From contig CAAGFN010000165.1 of NCBI GenBank assembly GCA_900769145.1, positions 1-20,275 of the forward strand: a DNA stretch of 20,275 nt, given 5' to 3'. Positions 5,628 to 13,638 of the stretch are shown in pieces. Within the stretch, counting starts at the first letter, position 1; the number at the start of each line of letters is the position of its first letter. Made by a program: the position numbers and the translations under genes. The DNA is from Rikenellaceae bacterium. GTDB taxonomy: Bacteria > Bacteroidota > Bacteroidia > Bacteroidales > UBA932. The notes beneath the pieces are model-generated. The model ran no database searches, had not been told where the DNA came from, and was given only the letters and a program-made list of their open reading frames with translations.

Positions 5628-8168
5628 CTAATCCACAAGCACATACCCGGCCCAGTAATATGGGGAGCGGTAGCGGCTCTTCATTATGTCAATGGTGGAG
5701 GAGAAGGCTGCGGCAGGATCATTGCCGGAGTTCAGCAATTTGTAGAAGGACTCGGCGAAATCACAGGCGGCAATGTCATTGACATCCCAGAGGGACATCA
5801 GCAGCTTGCCGGCTCCGGCTTTCTTGAATGCCCGCTGGAGGCCGAAGACACCATCGTGGCTGACACTTCCCTGGGCGGAGCGGCAGGAGGAAAGATAGAC
5901 AAGGTCTGTCGCGGAAAAATCCATTGAGGAGATTTCCTCGGAGGTCAGAGGGCCGTCATTCATCCTCAGGCCTGAAGTCCGCATTGACTCAATCAAGATA
6001 TTATATGCATCTGTTCCGCCCTCGGGAGGAGTCTGGAAACCGTGGGTCGCCAGATGGACAATGCAGGGAGCATTGCCGGAAATAGTCTGGAGGGCGTGCC
6101 TGGAGGCATCCTGGCCACATTTCAGCATTGCCCTTCCCTCATAGACGGAGGCCACGGCCTCGGCTTCCCTGACAGAGTATGGCAGCTCCTCGGGAAGGCT
6201 TGCGAACACGGCGACATCGGCATTATCCTTTATCTCCCTGTCAATCTGCCTCACTGAGGAGACCCTGCGGATATCATACACCTCGGAAAGGAGGCGGCCG
6301 TCAGGAGACGGGAGAGAGGACGGGGAAATGAGGTGCAATATTCCCGACGGGGAGAAAAACACCCTGTCACCGGGCTTCAGGTATTTTTCGAGAGGGGCCC
6401 AGATGATGTCATAGGCAGCCTTCGCATTGTCTCCGGAATACATCATCCAGGGCTTGTCCGACGGAATGCCCAGTTCGTCCAGCCGGCTCTCCAGAAATAC
6501 ATTGACAAGCTCCGGGGCATCGAAATCCGACCTTGTCACATAGGCAAGATAATAATGATTGCCCGACTCCGTCACCAGATCCGTGAAGTCGATTGCAACG
6601 TCGTCCGGGCCAAGTGCGGACAGGAGATTGTCGAATGTGAAATCCAGAAAGTCTCCGTAGCCCTCCAGCATCGGGGCCTTGAGCGAGATTTCGGCTTCAG
6701 CCTTCACAAGACCGGCATACAGGAGGCTGACATCGGATGAAGCACCGTCATGCTTGGCCCGGTCAAGGCGGCTGCGCAGCACATATATGCTGTCAAGAAG
6801 AGCTTTGGCAGACTTGTCTCCCTGAACTGCATCACGAAGACTCATTTCAGTGGCCAGGCCAAGCCCCTTAAAAAGGAGATGCGCATCGTAGGACTTGGAT
6901 GTAAACTCATCCCTGACATGACCGGCAGCGACTGCAAAGGATGCCATCTTATTGCTCAGCTCCGCCATCCGCTTCAGCTGTTTCCCTCTTTCATAAGACG
7001 GCATATACTTCCAGTCCCGGCGTGTAAGCTGCAATATGATATCCTCAGAATCAAGATAATAATCACTCCCTCCGGAAACATTTCCTGCCAGCGCATATAC
7101 ATTTGCAAGGTAATTGAGAGAATACGCATACTTCTCCGACATTCTCCCGTAGCGGTCGAGACAGAGTGCGGAATACTTCTCATATCCTGCAATAGCCTCG
7201 TCAATCCTTCCGGCGCGGTACAGCATTCCCGCAGAGATAGCGGCAATTTCAGGATCCGCCCGAAGATACTTGCCTCCGCCTGCCGACTCACACATCCTGT
7301 ACATCTCAAGCGACTTGTCATACAGGCCAAGATTCCCATAGGCAAGGCATAAATTCCTGCAGGCTGCAAATTTGCCCACACCGTCATCATCAGCGTCCTG
7401 AAGGATCTCTCCCGCCATCCCGGCCAATGCCAATGCACCCTCCCTGTCTCCCGACCTTGAAAACTGATAGGCCGCTCCCGACATTGTAAGAGCAATGTCC
7501 TGATCCTTCTCCGACAAGTCAAGTTCCAGCAGTTTCCGCCCATAATCGGCCGCAAGCGCATAATCCCCATTGCAATATGCCGACAGCATCCTGGAATGCA
7601 GAACTTCAAACTCATCATCGACACCGGACGCAGCCCTGGAGGCCATGTCCGCCAACAATTCGGAAAGGAGAATGTCTCCCTCATTCATTGCAATCCCGGA
7701 AAGCTTCGTGAGAATACCGGCATTGGCATCCCTGTCGGAATACTCGAGACATAATCCCATAATCTCAGAGGTCAGGGCCCCGACCTCAACGGTACGGTCA
7801 AGTTTCCTGCAATAATTCCGCTGATGCATCAATATATCCAAGAGACCGGAAGTGTCGCACAGTTCCCTGCTGTGTGAGGCCGCCATCGCACTATATTCAC
7901 AGGCCTTCTCATAGTCATATAAAAAATCAAATGCGATTGCCAATGAATTCTCAGTATCGCGGATACCGGCAAGTGACTGCTCTTCCCGATATACTGCCAG
8001 CACCTCCTTGAGCATCGGTACAGCCACGGCAGGGTCGCCATCCGCGACAATATTCAAAGCCTTGGCATACAGCTTCTTCGCTTCAAGCAGACGGATCCTG
8101 TCCTGCGCTGATACGCTCAATGTCAATGCAGCCAGAAGCATTGACACCATGATGATTGCTCTCCTCAT
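5628..8168 (-). CDS. Secreted TPR-CHAT caspase-like protein
   Basis: 846 residues. A signal peptide (MRRAIIMVSMLLAALTLSVSA) puts it outside the cytoplasm, most likely in the periplasm. Residues of about 25-400 are helical repeats of the TPR type (for example LYAKALNIVADGDPAVAVPMLKEV). Residues of about 560-846 form a CHAT domain, a caspase-fold peptidase: catalytic His709 in HLATHGF and Cys762 in YLSSCRSAQG, followed by the conserved GLQRAFKKAGAGKLLMSLW segment and a C-terminal PYYWAGYVL. Both catalytic residues are intact, so it should be active. It lies 11 bases after the anti-sigma-like gene and is the last gene of the operon. The TPR part probably senses a partner or peptide and the CHAT part cleaves a protein. 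The membrane protein encoded just upstream is a candidate substrate; that is inference. Confidence 0.88.
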   Translation of the reverse strand: MRRAIIMVSMLLAALTLSVSAQDRIRLLEAKKLYAKALNIVADGDPAVAVPMLKEVLAVYREEQSLAGIRDTENSLAIAFDFLYDYEKACEYSAMAASHSRELCDTSGLLDILMHQRNYCRKLDRTVEVGALTSEIMGLCLEYSDRDANAGILTKLSGIAMNEGDILLSELLADMASRAASGVDDEFEVLHSRMLSAYCNGDYALAADYGRKLLELDLSEKDQDIALTMSGAAYQFSRSGDREGALALAGMAGEILQDADDDGVGKFAACRNLCLAYGNLGLYDKSLEMYRMCESAGGGKYLRADPEIAAISAGMLYRAGRIDEAIAGYEKYSALCLDRYGRMSEKYAYSLNYLANVYALAGNVSGGSDYYLDSEDIILQLTRRDWKYMPSYERGKQLKRMAELSNKMASFAVAAGHVRDEFTSKSYDAHLLFKGLGLATEMSLRDAVQGDKSAKALLDSIYVLRSRLDRAKHDGASSDVSLLYAGLVKAEAEISLKAPMLEGYGDFLDFTFDNLLSALGPDDVAIDFTDLVTESGNHYYLAYVTRSDFDAPELVNVFLESRLDELGIPSDKPWMMYSGDNAKAAYDIIWAPLEKYLKPGDRVFFSPSGILHLISPSSLPSPDGRLLSEVYDIRRVSSVRQIDREIKDNADVAVFASLPEELPYSVREAEAVASVYEGRAMLKCGQDASRHALQTISGNAPCIVHLATHGFQTPPEGGTDAYNILIESMRTSGLRMNDGPLTSEEISSMDFSATDLVYLSSCRSAQGSVSHDGVFGLQRAFKKAGAGKLLMSLWDVNDIAACDFAESFYKLLNSGNDPAAAFSSTIDIMKSRYRSPYYWAGYVLVD

Positions 8169-8179
8169 TGTCCCTGACC

Positions 8180-8818
8180 TTATCTGACACGTAACCTAAG
8201 CCTGCGGCAGAGCCTGATCGCCTTTTCCTGACAGTCTCCGGCCTCCCTGCTGAAGTCCAGTGCCAGCCTGTAGGCCTCTTCCCATTCCCGCATCCTTAGC
8301 AGTGTCTGGATTTTGGCCCATTCCAATTGATATATTGTATATCTTTGAAGTTCAAGCTGATAAGCCTGCTCTCCACTCAATGACGGCAAGGTCTCCAGCT
8401 CAGTGACCGTCTTCTGTGCCGCCTCTGTTTCAGATGTTATTGCGTGCAGGGCAGCCTCATAATCCCCCTTCTCCCACAATGCGGTCACGTCAATGCCGCC
8501 GGCCCGGGACACCTGCATTGTCCTGTCCTGAAGACCGGAATAGGTATATGGGTAAACGATGAAGCCGCCGAGAGCGATGCAGGCAGCTGCGGCTATGGTG
8601 ACAAATGTCATGTTGCGTCTCAGCCTGAAAGCCTTCCAGCCCTGGATTTTCTCCAGTTTTGCAGCACGTGATGCAAGGGCCGCACTGATATCGGACGTGA
8701 GTTCGAAATCCGCCTTGAGATCCGGGTCCTTGTCGAGATCCGCCTGGAATGCTGCCATTTCCTCCTTCGTCATCTCCCCGCGGAGGTATCTGTCTATCCT
8801 GTCGCTATACATTTTCAT
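8180..8818 (-). CDS. Single-pass membrane protein in anti-sigma position
   Basis: 212 residues. The N-terminal 68 residues (MKMYSDRIDRYLRGEMTKEEMAAFQADLDKDPDLK) have the helical 'low-level zinc-free' anti-sigma look of Bacteroidota proteins: a short helix with RYLRGEMTKEE, a stretch of acid residues, then Arg-rich RLRRN before the membrane. One transmembrane segment lies at about 70-91. The outer 120 residues are helical, TPR-like, and end with a basic RLCRRLRLRVR. The gene overlaps the sigma-factor gene by 14 bases, the usual sign of a sigma/anti-sigma pair. I chose the ATG at 8818; a second ATG at 8812 is also possible. Role as an anti-sigma factor is inferred from position and topology. 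Confidence 0.65.
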   Translation of the reverse strand: MKMYSDRIDRYLRGEMTKEEMAAFQADLDKDPDLKADFELTSDISAALASRAAKLEKIQGWKAFRLRRNMTFVTIAAAACIALGGFIVYPYTYSGLQDRTMQVSRAGGIDVTALWEKGDYEAALHAITSETEAAQKTVTELETLPSLSGEQAYQLELQRYTIYQLEWAKIQTLLRMREWEEAYRLALDFSREAGDCQEKAIRLCRRLRLRVR

Positions 8819-9416
8819 CAATCCTGCTTAAAACATTTTCCTTGAGCAACTTCATGCACTTGGACTTGCCCGTCTTGAGCCCATCCTTGCTGGTATTCTC
8901 CTTGCGGGCGGCAAGAATTTCGTCAAGAGTCATCTTCTTGTAATAGAACATTGTCAATATCTCCCTGCAACGTGTCGGGAGTTCGGCAATACACCGCGCA
9001 ATGACATTGAGCCGATCCTCCTTGTCATCATTATCGTCATCCTCGGGCAACTGGACGGTACCCACATCGACCTTGACGGGCATCGAGCGTCTCACCTTGA
9101 AGTTCATGTTCCGGGCTATGTCCATCACAAATGTCGCCAGCGAGCAGGTCATCGGAACATATTCCCCGTTCCGCCGCCGGCAGACCCTGGAGTCATTGAC
9201 CTTGATTTTCCCGCTCTGCATCTCGGTCCACACCACTAGGAAGGCCTCCTGAAAGAGGTCATCCATATTCTCCACGCCAATCAGCACCGCCCTGCAATGC
9301 GAGCGGAAATATTGGTGGCAATGAAAATAGAACTCCCGTTCAAGTTCATTGTCATTGCCCGCAACACCGTTCACGAAATCCACGTCACGCCTTTTGCCAA
9401 GTCCGAACATCATCAT
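8805..9416 (-). CDS. ECF-type sigma-70 family RNA polymerase sigma factor
   Basis: 203 residues. Region 2 is seen at about 25-115 (FREAVLIG-like core around NMDDLFQEAFLVVWTEM, then SLATFVMDIARNMNFKVRR), and region 4 at about 135-195 (IAELPTRCREILTMFYYKKMTLDEILAARK, then a recognition helix with KSKCMKLLKE). No regions 1 or 3 are present, as in extracytoplasmic-function sigma factors. Region 2 holds an unusual insertion (DSRVCRRRNGEYVPM) between its helices, and the linker contains an acidic run (EDDDNDDKED). The start ATG overlaps the caspase stop (ATGA), so translation is coupled. It probably directs RNA polymerase to a small regulon that may include its own operon; targets cannot be read from the window. 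Confidence 0.85.
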   Translation of the reverse strand: MMMFGLGKRRDVDFVNGVAGNDNELEREFYFHCHQYFRSHCRAVLIGVENMDDLFQEAFLVVWTEMQSGKIKVNDSRVCRRRNGEYVPMTCSLATFVMDIARNMNFKVRRSMPVKVDVGTVQLPEDDDNDDKEDRLNVIARCIAELPTRCREILTMFYYKKMTLDEILAARKENTSKDGLKTGKSKCMKLLKENVLSRIDENV

Positions 9417-10285
9417 TTCCTTTTGAACATTCTCGATATAAGGTCACCTTCACAACTGCCCCCAAGCACAGGGTCCTGGGGAAGCGGTGACTGCATGCGC
9501 TCCATCATTGAAGCAATCTCCTCTATAACATCAGTACCATTCATGAAGGCCAATCTATCACGAAGCATGTAAATACAATATGTCAATCTGCCGGCCCGGG
9601 GCTCAGTCATTTCCCAGTTCACCTGATAATCCCGACAGGCGCTGACCAGAGCCCATTCCTCCGCAACGGCCACAGCAGAAGCGGGACGATATGCTGCCGG
9701 ATCAATCCTGAAACGGATATCGGTACCGCGATGCGGTGGGAGTTCTACATCCCCGTCCCGTCTGGACGAGCCACCGCTATGGCAGGCATCAGCGATCACA
9801 AGAATCCTTCCCTCAGGGCCTACAGACTGGCGGATTCTATGCAGGAGAACATTGATTTCATCATCAACGAGGTGTCTGGAGCCGTCATCCCGGGCACAAG
9901 GCAGCAGATATGCGTCGTATGGTATCCAGGCCTCATCCCAGCCATCGTCCTCATCCCCGTCAATGTCGGTAACCTGCTGTCCGTGTCCCGAAAAATGTAT
10001 ATAGACCTCGTCTCCCGGGCGGCATCTTGAGGCAAGATTGGCGAACGCCTTGAGCATTGCGGCCTTGGTAGCCTGGCTGTCCTTCAGAACCACAATGTCA
10101 CGGAAACCTCCAGCCTTGAGGACGGCTTCCACATATCTGAGGTCATTGACAGAGCTGATTACGGGCCAGGACGGGTCCTCATAGCGGCCAACGGCAAAAA
10201 CCAACGCCCTCTTCTCTGCGAAGGAGAGCGTCAAATCCGTGGATATAGCAACGAGGACTAGTGCCACTTTTATGAAAAAGCGCAT
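9413..10285 (-). CDS. Secreted caspase family (C14-like) peptidase
   Basis: 290 residues. A signal peptide (MRFFIKVALVLVAISTDLTLSFA) is followed by a caspase/metacaspase fold: RALVFAVGRYED at the first strand, the catalytic His101 in IHFSGHGQQ, an acidic calcium-type stretch (TDIDGDEDDGWDEAW) and the catalytic Cys168 in VIADACHSGG. The dyad is intact. The rest (about 180-290) is the small-subunit equivalent with a WALVSACRDYQ segment. It is the first gene of the operon, 17 or so bases from the predicted transcript start, and overlaps the sigma-factor gene by 4 bases. Secretion means it would act in the periplasm on proteins or on the CHAT/anti-sigma module, by inference. Orthocaspases usually cut after Arg or Lys; specificity here is not visible. 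Confidence 0.88.
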   Translation of the reverse strand: MRFFIKVALVLVAISTDLTLSFAEKRALVFAVGRYEDPSWPVISSVNDLRYVEAVLKAGGFRDIVVLKDSQATKAAMLKAFANLASRCRPGDEVYIHFSGHGQQVTDIDGDEDDGWDEAWIPYDAYLLPCARDDGSRHLVDDEINVLLHRIRQSVGPEGRILVIADACHSGGSSRRDGDVELPPHRGTDIRFRIDPAAYRPASAVAVAEEWALVSACRDYQVNWEMTEPRAGRLTYCIYMLRDRLAFMNGTDVIEEIASMMERMQSPLPQDPVLGGSCEGDLISRMFKRK

Positions 10286-10307
10286 GATCTGCTGGTTTTT
10301 GCCAATA

Positions 10308-10315
10308 CAAATATA
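10308..10315 (-). promoter_or_regulatory. -7 element of the caspase/sigma operon promoter
   Basis: TATATTTG, a perfect match to the Bacteroidota -7 consensus TAnnTTTG, ends 22 bases before the caspase ATG. At the ideal 19-base spacing upstream stands TTC rather than TTG; this lies inside the loop of the rpsC terminator, so terminator and promoter overlap. The mRNA leader would be very short (about 15-17 bases). Confidence 0.55.
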
Positions 10316-10317
10316 AT

Positions 10318-10347
10318 AAAAAAATGGTTCTGCCGAAGCAGAACCAT
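10318..10347 (-). terminator. Intrinsic terminator after rpsC
   Basis: On the minus strand the stem ATGGTTCTGC/GCAGAACCAT (10 perfect pairs) closes a TTCG tetraloop and is followed by six T (10323-10318). It lies 22 bases after the rpsC stop, so it ends the ribosomal-protein transcript here rather than reading on to other S10-operon genes. Confidence 0.88.
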
Positions 10348-10369
10348 CATAACATATCGTGTGTTCAGA

Positions 10370-11125
10370 TTATCTCTCTGAATCCTGGCCACGACGGCCT
10401 CTTCCGCCACGGCGCTGTCCGCGGTCTCCACGACCCTGACGGCCCTGTCCCTGAGGCTGTGCTGCAGCTGCTGCTACACCTGCGTTAGGAGAAAGATCCT
10501 TCTTTCCGTAAACCTCGCCGTTGCAAATCCATACCTTGATACCGAGAGCACCAACCTTGGTGTGAGCCACTGCGAGTGCATAGTCGATGTCAGCACGGAA
10601 TGTATGGAGAGGAGTACGTCCTTCCTTGAACATCTCGCTTCTTGCCATCTCGGCTCCGCCTACACGGCCGCTGATCTGGACTTTGATTCCCTCAGCGCCT
10701 ACACGCATTGCGGTAGATACTGCCATCTTGATGGCTCTTCTGTAAGATACACGGCCCTCAATCTGGCGTGCGATGCTGTCAGCGACGATATTGGCGTCAA
10801 CCTCTGGCCTTCTTACCTCGAAGATGTTGATCTGGACCTCCTTCTTGGTGACCTTCTTGAGCTCTTCCTTGAGCTTGTCGACGGCTGTGCCGCCTCTTCC
10901 GATGATCACACCCGGCCTTGCAGCCTGAATTGTCACTGTGATGAGCTTGAGAGTCCTCTCAATGACAATCTTGGAGATGCTTGCGTTTGCAAGACGATTC
11001 ACGAGATACTTACGGATTTTGTAGTCCTCGGCAATCTTCTCTGCATAGTTACCACCACACCAGTTAGAGACCCAACCACGGGTGATACCGATTCTGTTGC
11101 TAATAGGATTAGTCTTCTGTCCCAT
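10370..11125 (-). CDS. rpsC: 30S ribosomal protein S3
   Basis: 251 residues beginning MGQKTNPISNRIGITRGWVSNW. The KH domain is recognisable at about residues 40-110 (RPGVIIGRGGTAVDKL) and the C-terminal domain at about 120-210 (ISGRVGGAEMARSEMFKEGRTPLHTFRADIDY). The last 35 residues are a basic Gly/Arg/Gln-rich tail that is longer than in Escherichia coli S3 (233 residues). S3 binds 16S rRNA in the head of the small subunit at the mRNA entrance. It starts 3 bases after the rplV stop; a GGAGGA ribosome-binding site lies inside the rplV end. It is the last gene of this ribosomal cluster and is followed directly by a terminator, whereas in most bacteria rplP follows. Confidence 0.97.
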   Translation of the reverse strand: MGQKTNPISNRIGITRGWVSNWCGGNYAEKIAEDYKIRKYLVNRLANASISKIVIERTLKLITVTIQAARPGVIIGRGGTAVDKLKEELKKVTKKEVQINIFEVRRPEVDANIVADSIARQIEGRVSYRRAIKMAVSTAMRVGAEGIKVQISGRVGGAEMARSEMFKEGRTPLHTFRADIDYALAVAHTKVGALGIKVWICNGEVYGKKDLSPNAGVAAAAAQPQGQGRQGRGDRGQRRGGRGRRGQDSER

Positions 11126-11128
11126 TTT

Positions 11129-11548
11129 TTATTCCTCCACTGTTGTTGGTTTCTTTACATCGAGAATGATGGTGACGTGGTTGGAACGCTTGCGGATCCT
11201 GCCGGCACGGCCCTGAGGGCAAGGGCGGATTCTCTTGAGGGTGCGTCCCTCGTCTACCATTATCGTCTTGACATATACATTTCCGTTGTCCAGCTCCTTG
11301 GCCTTGTCCTGGTTCTTAGCCTCCCAGTTGGCAATAGCACTGCGGAGAAGCTTCTCGAGAACCACTGAAGGTGCTTTCTTCGAGAACTTGAGAAGGTCAA
11401 GTGCGCGATTCACTTCCACGCCTCTCACCGTGTCTGCCACGAGACGCATCTTGCGAGGGGATGAAGGCACATCGTTAGCCTTTGCGATAGCTGTCTGCTG
11501 CTTAATCTCTTTCAGTCTTTCGGCCATCAATCTTTTACGTTTTCCCAT
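11129..11548 (-). CDS. rplV: 50S ribosomal protein L22
   Basis: 139 residues with the L22 core: NDVPSSPRKMRLVADTVRG at about residues 25-43 and the hairpin/C-terminal motif GRTLKRIRPCPQGRAGRIRKR, which lines the peptide exit tunnel. The N-terminal extension (MGKRKRLMAERLKEIKQQ) and the short C-terminal tail make it longer than the 110-residue Escherichia coli protein, as is common in Bacteroidota. It lies 23 bases after rpsS. The last codons (GTG GAG GAA TAA) supply the ribosome-binding site of rpsC. Confidence 0.96.
   Translation of the reverse strand: MGKRKRLMAERLKEIKQQTAIAKANDVPSSPRKMRLVADTVRGVEVNRALDLLKFSKKAPSVVLEKLLRSAIANWEAKNQDKAKELDNGNVYVKTIMVDEGRTLKRIRPCPQGRAGRIRKRSNHVTIILDVKKPTTVEE
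11133..11138 (-). promoter_or_regulatory. Shine-Dalgarno site of rpsC
   Basis: GGAGGA on the minus strand, seven bases before the rpsC ATG and formed by the last sense codons of rplV. It supports the ATG at 11125 and couples the two genes. Confidence 0.65.
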
Positions 11549-11571
11549 AATTTCTGATCAATTAAGCGTTA

Positions 11572-11844
11572 TTACCTCTTATTGTTACCTGAATGGCCTC
11601 TGAAAGTCCTAGTTGGAGCGAACTCTCCGAGCTTGTGGCCTACCATGTTCTCAGTTACATAAACAGGAATGAACTTGTTCCCGTTATGAACCGCGATAGT
11701 GTGACCAACGAAGTCAGGAGAGATCATGCTTGCGCGTGACCAAGTCTTCACGACCTCTTTCTTCTTGCTGCCATCATTCATAGCAAGAATTCTTTTTTCC
11801 AGAGCTTCCTGGATATATGGACCTTTTCTTAATGAACGACTCAT
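11572..11844 (-). CDS. rpsS: 30S ribosomal protein S19
   Basis: 90 residues, MSRSLRKGPYIQEALEKRIL, with the conserved KTWSRASMISPDFVGHTIAVHNG and GHKLGEFAPTRTFRGH motifs of S19, which binds 16S rRNA in the head together with S13. Full length for the family. The gene lies 22 bases after rplB and 23 before rplV with no obvious Shine-Dalgarno sequence. Confidence 0.97.
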   Translation of the reverse strand: MSRSLRKGPYIQEALEKRILAMNDGSKKKEVVKTWSRASMISPDFVGHTIAVHNGNKFIPVYVTENMVGHKLGEFAPTRTFRGHSGNNKR

Positions 11845-11866
11845 AATCTCTAAAGTTTAATTCCGT

Positions 11867-12691
11867 TTATTTCTTTCTTCTTTCAATGATGAACTTGTTT
11901 GAAGCAGCCTTAGGATTACGTGTCTTGTAGCCCTTTGCAGGAAGACCCTTGCGGGACCTAGGATGACCTCCGGATGCACGTCCTTCACCACCACCCATCG
12001 GGTGATCAACAGGGTTCATAACGACACCACGGTTGTGAGGACGCCTGCCGAGCCATCTGCTGCGGCCAGCCTTACCTGACGACTCCAAATTGTGTTCTGG
12101 ATTTGATACCACACCCACGGTAGCGCGGCAGGAAACGAGTACCATCCTGGTCTCGCCTGAAGGCAGGCGGAGAATGGCGTGGTTTCCTTCACGAGCGGCG
12201 AGCTGTGCGTAAGTACCTGCTGAGCGGGCCATTGCGCCACCCTGACCAGGGCGAAGCTCGATGTTGTGAACGAGGGTACCAACCGGAATTTCCCCAAGAG
12301 GAAGAGTGTTGCCGACCTCAGGAGCGACTCCTGAACCGGACTCGATGACCTGACCTACCTTCAGTCCGTTAGGGGCGATGATGTATCTCTTCTCGCCGTC
12401 CTCGTACTGAACGAGCGCAATACGTGCGCTGCGGTTCGGGTCGTACTCGATTGTAAGAACAGTTGCCTTGCAATCATCCTTTGCACGATGGAAGTCAATG
12501 ATACGGTACATTCTCTTGTGACCGCCGCCGATGTAGCGTACAGTCATCTGGCCGGTATTGTTGCGTCCACCTGTGCTCTTGAGAGGCTCAAGCAATGCTT
12601 TGTGAGGCTTCTTGGCGGTAATATCGTCAAAAGCGCTGATGACCATTCCCCTGGTACCAGGAGTCATCGGTTTGAATTTTCTTGTTGCCAT
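11867..12691 (-). CDS. rplB: 50S ribosomal protein L2
   Basis: 274 residues, full length. The N-terminal OB-fold part carries STGGRNNTGQMTVRYIGGGHKR, the central part RPGQGGAMARSAGTYAQL, and the C-terminus the peptidyl-transferase-adjacent motif GVVMNPVDHPMGGGEGRASGG with the His of NPVDHP. L2 binds 23S rRNA and is needed for subunit association. It is preceded by a strong AAGGAGG ribosome-binding site that overlaps the rplW stop codon. Confidence 0.98.
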   Translation of the reverse strand: MATRKFKPMTPGTRGMVISAFDDITAKKPHKALLEPLKSTGGRNNTGQMTVRYIGGGHKRMYRIIDFHRAKDDCKATVLTIEYDPNRSARIALVQYEDGEKRYIIAPNGLKVGQVIESGSGVAPEVGNTLPLGEIPVGTLVHNIELRPGQGGAMARSAGTYAQLAAREGNHAILRLPSGETRMVLVSCRATVGVVSNPEHNLESSGKAGRSRWLGRRPHNRGVVMNPVDHPMGGGEGRASGGHPRSRKGLPAKGYKTRNPKAASNKFIIERRKK

Positions 12692-12698
12692 TGCTTTC

Positions 12699-12705
12699 CC
12701 TCCTT
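12699..12705 (-). promoter_or_regulatory. Shine-Dalgarno site of rplB
   Basis: AAGGAGG on the minus strand, seven bases before the rplB ATG and overlapping the rplW stop. It is a full anti-16S match, notable because most genes in this window lack one. Confidence 0.7.
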
Positions 12706-12994
12706 AAATATTACTGTAGAAATCAATCTTGTCCTCGCCGGCAAGTGTGACGTATGCCTTCTTGAAGTGGTTCATACGGCCCTTGATCATTCCGGCCTTG
12801 GTATAACGGGATTTTCTCTTCCCGTGGTAGTTCAATGTGTTGACTGAAGCGACAGATACATTGTACATGGCCTCTACTGCGGCCTTGATCTGAATCTTGT
12901 TCGCCTTGCGGTCCACAATGAATCCATAACGGTTCAACTTCTCGCCCTGAGCCGTCATCATTTCTGTTACTATTGGCTTAATGATAATTCCCAT
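12704..12994 (-). CDS. rplW: 50S ribosomal protein L23
   Basis: 96 residues, MGIIIKPIVTEMMTAQGEKLNRYGFIVDRKANKIQIKAAVEAMYNV, with the L23 core (KIQIKAAVE, then VNTLNYHGKRKSRYTKAGMIKGR) that binds domain III of 23S rRNA at the tunnel exit and docks trigger factor and SRP. Length is normal. It lies 12 bases after rplD and 12 before rplB. Confidence 0.95.
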   Translation of the reverse strand: MGIIIKPIVTEMMTAQGEKLNRYGFIVDRKANKIQIKAAVEAMYNVSVASVNTLNYHGKRKSRYTKAGMIKGRMNHFKKAYVTLAGEDKIDFYSNI

Positions 12995-13006
12995 CTCTCA
13001 ATCTTT

Positions 13007-13636
13007 TTAGCGGCTAACTCTTGAAGAAAGGATATCCTGTACACCGTCAACGAGAACGAGCGAGTGCGCGTTCATGATGGCGTAGGTATTGATTTCATTG
13101 ACTGAAATCACCTTGACATTCTCGAGGTTGCGTGATGAAAGGTAAATGTTGGCTGAATTCTCAGGAAGGACGATAAGTACTTTTCTGTCCCCGGCCTGGA
13201 TAGCTGAAAGAATCTGCAAGAATTCCTTTGTCTTAGGAGCCTCCATTGCAAAAGGCTCTACGAGGACAATCTTGTTCTCACGTGCCTTGTAAGTAAGGGC
13301 TGAGAATCTTGCGAGTGCCTTGAGCTTCTTGTTGAGCTTGAAGGAGTAGTCGCGTGGTCTTGGACCGTGTGCGCGGCCACCACCTACGTAAATGTTGGCC
13401 TTGATGCTACCGTGACGTGCACCGCCGCCGCCCTTCTGGCGACCCTGCTTCTTGGTGCTGTAAGACACCTCGCTGCGGTCCTTTGTCTTCGCCGTACCCT
13501 GACGCTGGTTTGCAAGATACTGGAGGACATCGAGATAGATGGCATGATCGTTAGGCTCAATCCCGAAAACCTTCTCATCGAGAACGACCTTCTTTCCGGA
13601 CTCTGTTCCGTCAATCTTCTTAACTGTCAATTCCAT
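13007..13636 (-). CDS. rplD: 50S ribosomal protein L4
   Basis: 209 residues. The extended loop that reaches the exit tunnel is seen at about residues 45-100 (RQGTAKTKDRSEVSYSTKKQGRQKGGGGARHGS), and the C-terminal globular part contains FSALTYKARENKIVLVEPF. In Escherichia coli L4 represses the S10 operon by acting on its leader; whether this holds here is unknown. It starts 2 bases after the rplC stop, with a GGAGGA ribosome-binding site inside the rplC end (GTG GAG GAT TAA), so the two genes are translationally coupled. Confidence 0.97.
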   Translation of the reverse strand: MELTVKKIDGTESGKKVVLDEKVFGIEPNDHAIYLDVLQYLANQRQGTAKTKDRSEVSYSTKKQGRQKGGGGARHGSIKANIYVGGGRAHGPRPRDYSFKLNKKLKALARFSALTYKARENKIVLVEPFAMEAPKTKEFLQILSAIQAGDRKVLIVLPENSANIYLSSRNLENVKVISVNEINTYAIMNAHSLVLVDGVQDILSSRVSR

Positions 13637-13638
13637 AA

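Noticed and set aside
5628..10285. Type III-E CRISPR (Craspase) locus
   Set aside because: TPR-CHAT and a sigma factor are present, but there is no Cas7-11, Csx30 or array, and both caspase-fold proteins carry signal peptides.
10562..11368. 268-codon plus-strand frame
   Set aside because: Antisense to rpsC and rplV, both certain genes; its sequence resembles nothing known.
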